A stretch of 64,000 nt of DNA from NCBI RefSeq assembly GCF_039535235.1, contig NZ_BAAAWU010000001.1, forward strand, positions 4,898,001 to 4,962,000, in the 5' to 3' direction. Source of the DNA: Streptomyces roseoviridis (lineage in GTDB: Bacteria > Actinomycetota > Actinomycetes > Streptomycetales > Streptomycetaceae). The translations under genes were made by a program, and so were the position numbers. Under the pieces are notes generated by a model, which was given only the letters and a program-made list of their open reading frames with translations, had not been told where the DNA came from and made no database searches. Of this stretch, positions 62,056-64,000 are shown one piece after another. Each line of letters begins with the position of its first letter. Position 1 is the first letter of the stretch.

Positions 62056-62607
62056 GTGACAGAGCGCCGAACCGACCGCTCCGGCGTCACGAACGCTGCG
62101 CACGGGGCCGTCGCACCGCACAGACAGGGCGAACCGATCATGGCCGCAGCCGTCGACCCCCCTCCCTCCCGGCTCCTCCCCGACGAGATCCACCGCGCGG
62201 TGCGCCCCGGGACGGCCGTCCTGCGCCTGCGCACCACCCACTCCCGCGAGGGCGTGCTCGACGGTGCCTGGTGGCCGCGCTCCCGCCACGTCGCCGCCGA
62301 ACTGCCGGCCCTGATCGAGGCCCTCACCGCCCACATCGGTCCGGTCACCAGGATCGGCCTGGACACCGACGCCTGGGAGGAGGTCCCCACCCGCCTGGTC
62401 GTCGGCGACCGGGTCGTGCGGCTGGACTCGTACCCCGTGGGCGACGACACCGTCCTGATCACCCGAGGCGACCAGGACCACTTCGCGCTCCTCGTCGTCC
62501 CTCCGCACACGCCGACCGACCTGGCCCGCGAGGCGATGGCCCGCGCCGTCCGCGCGGACAACGTGACCTCGGCCGCCGAGATCCTCCTCGCCACGACCTC
62601 GGAGTGA
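62056..62607 (+). CDS. DUF5994 family protein
   Basis: This 183-residue soluble protein matches the DUF5994 pattern seen in many actinobacteria: LRLRTTHSREGVLDGAWWPR, then HVAAELPALIEAL and the DNVTSAAEILLA end. The function is unknown. The first ~30 residues are variable, and an internal ATG near 62140 (MAAAVDPPPS) is a possible start; GTG 62056 is the longest. It is divergent from the beta-lactamase-fold gene. Confidence 0.78.
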   Translation: MTERRTDRSGVTNAAHGAVAPHRQGEPIMAAAVDPPPSRLLPDEIHRAVRPGTAVLRLRTTHSREGVLDGAWWPRSRHVAAELPALIEALTAHIGPVTRIGLDTDAWEEVPTRLVVGDRVVRLDSYPVGDDTVLITRGDQDHFALLVVPPHTPTDLAREAMARAVRADNVTSAAEILLATTSE

Positions 62608-62674
62608 GGCCCGCTCCCCTCGGGCGGAGCGGCCGGGCGGTGCCCGGCAACAGGACAGGCGCCGTCAGCTGAGG

Positions 62675-62680
62675 TATGCC
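62675..62680 (+). promoter_or_regulatory. -10-like element of a possible leaderless promoter
   Basis: TATGCC lies six bases before ATG 62687, the same geometry as the other leaderless genes here, but the last base is C instead of T. Confidence 0.35.
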
Positions 62681-62686
62681 TGGTCC

Positions 62687-63826
62687 ATGGATGCCCGCCG
62701 GCGCTCCTTCCTCCCCCGCCTCGCCCGGCGCGGCGGCGGAGCGCTGCTCGCCGTGCCCTTCGGCCTGATCGCGACGGTCACGGTGGTCGACATCCTGTCG
62801 CCGCCGGAGGTGCACCTGGGACCGTTCCTGATCGCCGCGCCGGCGGTGACGGCGTCGTTCGCCGGGCCGCGCATGACGGCCTTCGTGGGGGCGGTCGCGG
62901 TCCTCGCCCAGGCGGTGGTGGCGGTCGTGCGGACGAGCCTCACGGACCTCAACCACACCTACCAGATCATCGCGCTCGTCCTGATCTCGGTCATCGTGAC
63001 CTTCTTCGCGCACCTGCGCGAGGAGGACGAGAGCAGGGTGACGCGGCTGCGCTCCATCGCCGAGGCCGCCCAGAACGTCGTCCTGCGCCCCCTCCCCGAC
63101 CGGACGGGGCCGCTGCGCATCGCCTCGGTCTACCTGGCCGCCGAGGAGGAGGCGCAGATGGGCGGTGACCTGTACGCGGCGGCCCGTACGGCGACCGGGA
63201 CGCGGCTGCTCATCGGGGACGCCCGCGGCAAGGGCCTCGACGCGATCAGCGAGGCGTCGCTGGTCCTGGGCGCCTTCCGGGTCACGGCCCGCCGCGAGCA
63301 CGACCTGCCGGAGGTCGTCGGACACCTGGAGGAGGGTGTCGGCTCGGCGGAGGAGACGGAGGGCGCGGGCACGGGCTCCCGCGCCGGCCGGGCGGCCGAC
63401 GACCCGCACGAGGCCTTCGTGACCGCGCTGGTGCTGGACGTCCCCGACCACGAGCCGGTCGTACGACTCGTGAACCGCGGCCACCCGCCGCCGCTGCTCC
63501 TGCGGCGGGGACGGGTGATCCCGCTCGAAACGGCCCACGCGAGCCCGCCGTTGGGCCTGTCGGACCTCCTCGTGCCCGAGGTGACGGTGGAGACCTTTCC
63601 CTTCGACGTCGGTGACGTGCTCCTCCTCTACACCGACGGAGTCGTCGAGGCCCGCGACCACGCGGGCGCGTTCTACCCCCTGACCGAGCGCCTCACCGCC
63701 TGGACCGACGCCGACCCGCCGGCCCTGCTCGCCCACCTGCGGGCCGACCTCGAGGCCCACGCGGGCGGCCACCTCGGCGACGACGCCGCCCTGGTGGCGG
63801 TCGAACGCCTCGCCCCGGAGCCGTGA
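62687..63826 (+). CDS. Membrane-anchored SpoIIE-type PP2C phosphatase
   Basis: The 379-residue protein has three to four N-terminal helices (~15-110) and a SpoIIE/PP2C domain with EEEAQMGGDLYAA, GDARGKGLDAI, NRGHPPP, LLLYTDGVVEARD and HLGDDAALV, which together hold the metal-binding Asp residues. Such phosphatases dephosphorylate anti-sigma-factor antagonists in partner-switching. No anti-sigma or antagonist gene is next to it, so its partner is unknown. An Ala/Gly/Glu-rich loop sits in the middle (~220-240). Confidence 0.9.
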   Translation: MDARRRSFLPRLARRGGGALLAVPFGLIATVTVVDILSPPEVHLGPFLIAAPAVTASFAGPRMTAFVGAVAVLAQAVVAVVRTSLTDLNHTYQIIALVLISVIVTFFAHLREEDESRVTRLRSIAEAAQNVVLRPLPDRTGPLRIASVYLAAEEEAQMGGDLYAAARTATGTRLLIGDARGKGLDAISEASLVLGAFRVTARREHDLPEVVGHLEEGVGSAEETEGAGTGSRAGRAADDPHEAFVTALVLDVPDHEPVVRLVNRGHPPPLLLRRGRVIPLETAHASPPLGLSDLLVPEVTVETFPFDVGDVLLLYTDGVVEARDHAGAFYPLTERLTAWTDADPPALLAHLRADLEAHAGGHLGDDAALVAVERLAPEP

Positions 63827-63933
63827 CCGCCGGCCGGCGCCCGCCTCCGGGCGGACCTCCCGGGCACGCCGGTGCTGCGGGCGCCCCGGAGGCCGCCGCT
63901 TCGACGGGAGGGCGATGACCTGAAGATGCGCAT

Positions 63934-63980
63934 CGGGCAGCCGGATGCGCTACGGCATCCGGTCGGACACGGGCTGCCCG
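63934..63980. terminator. Nested inverted repeats after the SpoIIE phosphatase gene
   Basis: CCGGATGC (63941-63948) and GCATCCGG (63955-63962) form an 8-bp stem with a 6-nt loop, inside the longer CGGGCAGCC (63934-63942) / GGCTGCCCG (63972-63980) pair. It is likely a terminator, but it lies 108 bp from the stop, and the region to 64000 may belong to the next gene. Confidence 0.45.
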
Positions 63981-64000
63981 AGAGCCTCGCCGCGTCTTCT

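Overview
The window is very GC-rich, uses GTG starts freely, overlaps its genes by four bases (GTGA/ATGA) and carries families typical of Streptomyces: an A-factor-receptor-like TetR protein, a SARP activator, LamG and RHS surface proteins, many short-spaced leaderless promoters and TTGTCCACA DnaA boxes. I read it as a chromosomal segment of a Streptomyces or close relative. I saw no tRNA, rRNA, CRISPR array or intact mobile element. About 50 protein genes are supported.

Region 1 (1-9.0 kb): a partial exported GH3 glycosidase, a LysR/EamA divergent pair, an LppU-like membrane protein, a P-loop kinase-like protein, then a LacI regulator facing a three-gene sugar operon (Gfo/Idh/MocA oxidoreductase, DUF993 aldolase-like protein, sugar phosphate isomerase/epimerase) with a palindromic LacI-type operator between them. 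Region 2 (9.1-13.1 kb): a tightly overlapping leftward cassette: SseB-domain protein, ESX-like protein, a 562-residue secreted-toxin-like protein, and two DUF4279 proteins in the position of immunity genes. Region 3 (13.2-17.3 kb): a DnaA-box cluster in front of a RecD2-type helicase, then citrate synthase. Region 4 (17.6-24.1 kb): copper efflux (copZ-copA with a CsoR-type operator), a decayed antiporter, a TetR/MMPL exporter pair, and a small HTH protein with 10-bp phased repeats.

Region 5 (24.3-30.6 kb): inositol catabolism (IolE-like protein divergent from iolC-iolB-iolD-mmsA). Region 6 (30.7-37.6 kb): DUF4291 protein, subtilase, acetyltransferase, and an unusual S15-hydrolase/ABC-ATPase fusion with its permease. 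Region 7 (37.9-49.4 kb): a polymorphic surface locus: a LamG protein with an inserted repeat module (frameshifted as given), a 2139-residue RHS protein, and a PH-like membrane protein that is a candidate immunity gene. Region 8 (49.4-58.5 kb): a LuxR-type regulator, a von Willebrand lipoprotein (frameshifted as given), a DUF1772 protein, then a regulatory block: ArpA/ScbR-like receptor with a TTA codon, SARP, GAF-PucR regulator, and an IS701-like protein lacking the expected catalytic Asp motif. Region 9 (58.6-64 kb): two overlapping crcB fluoride channel genes, a YrdC-like protein, a serine beta-lactamase-fold hydrolase, a DUF5994 protein and a SpoIIE-type phosphatase.

Three genes (the LacI regulator, LamG protein and lipoprotein) each break their frame by one base at a C/G homopolymer. 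Sequencing error is the simplest explanation, but it needs testing.
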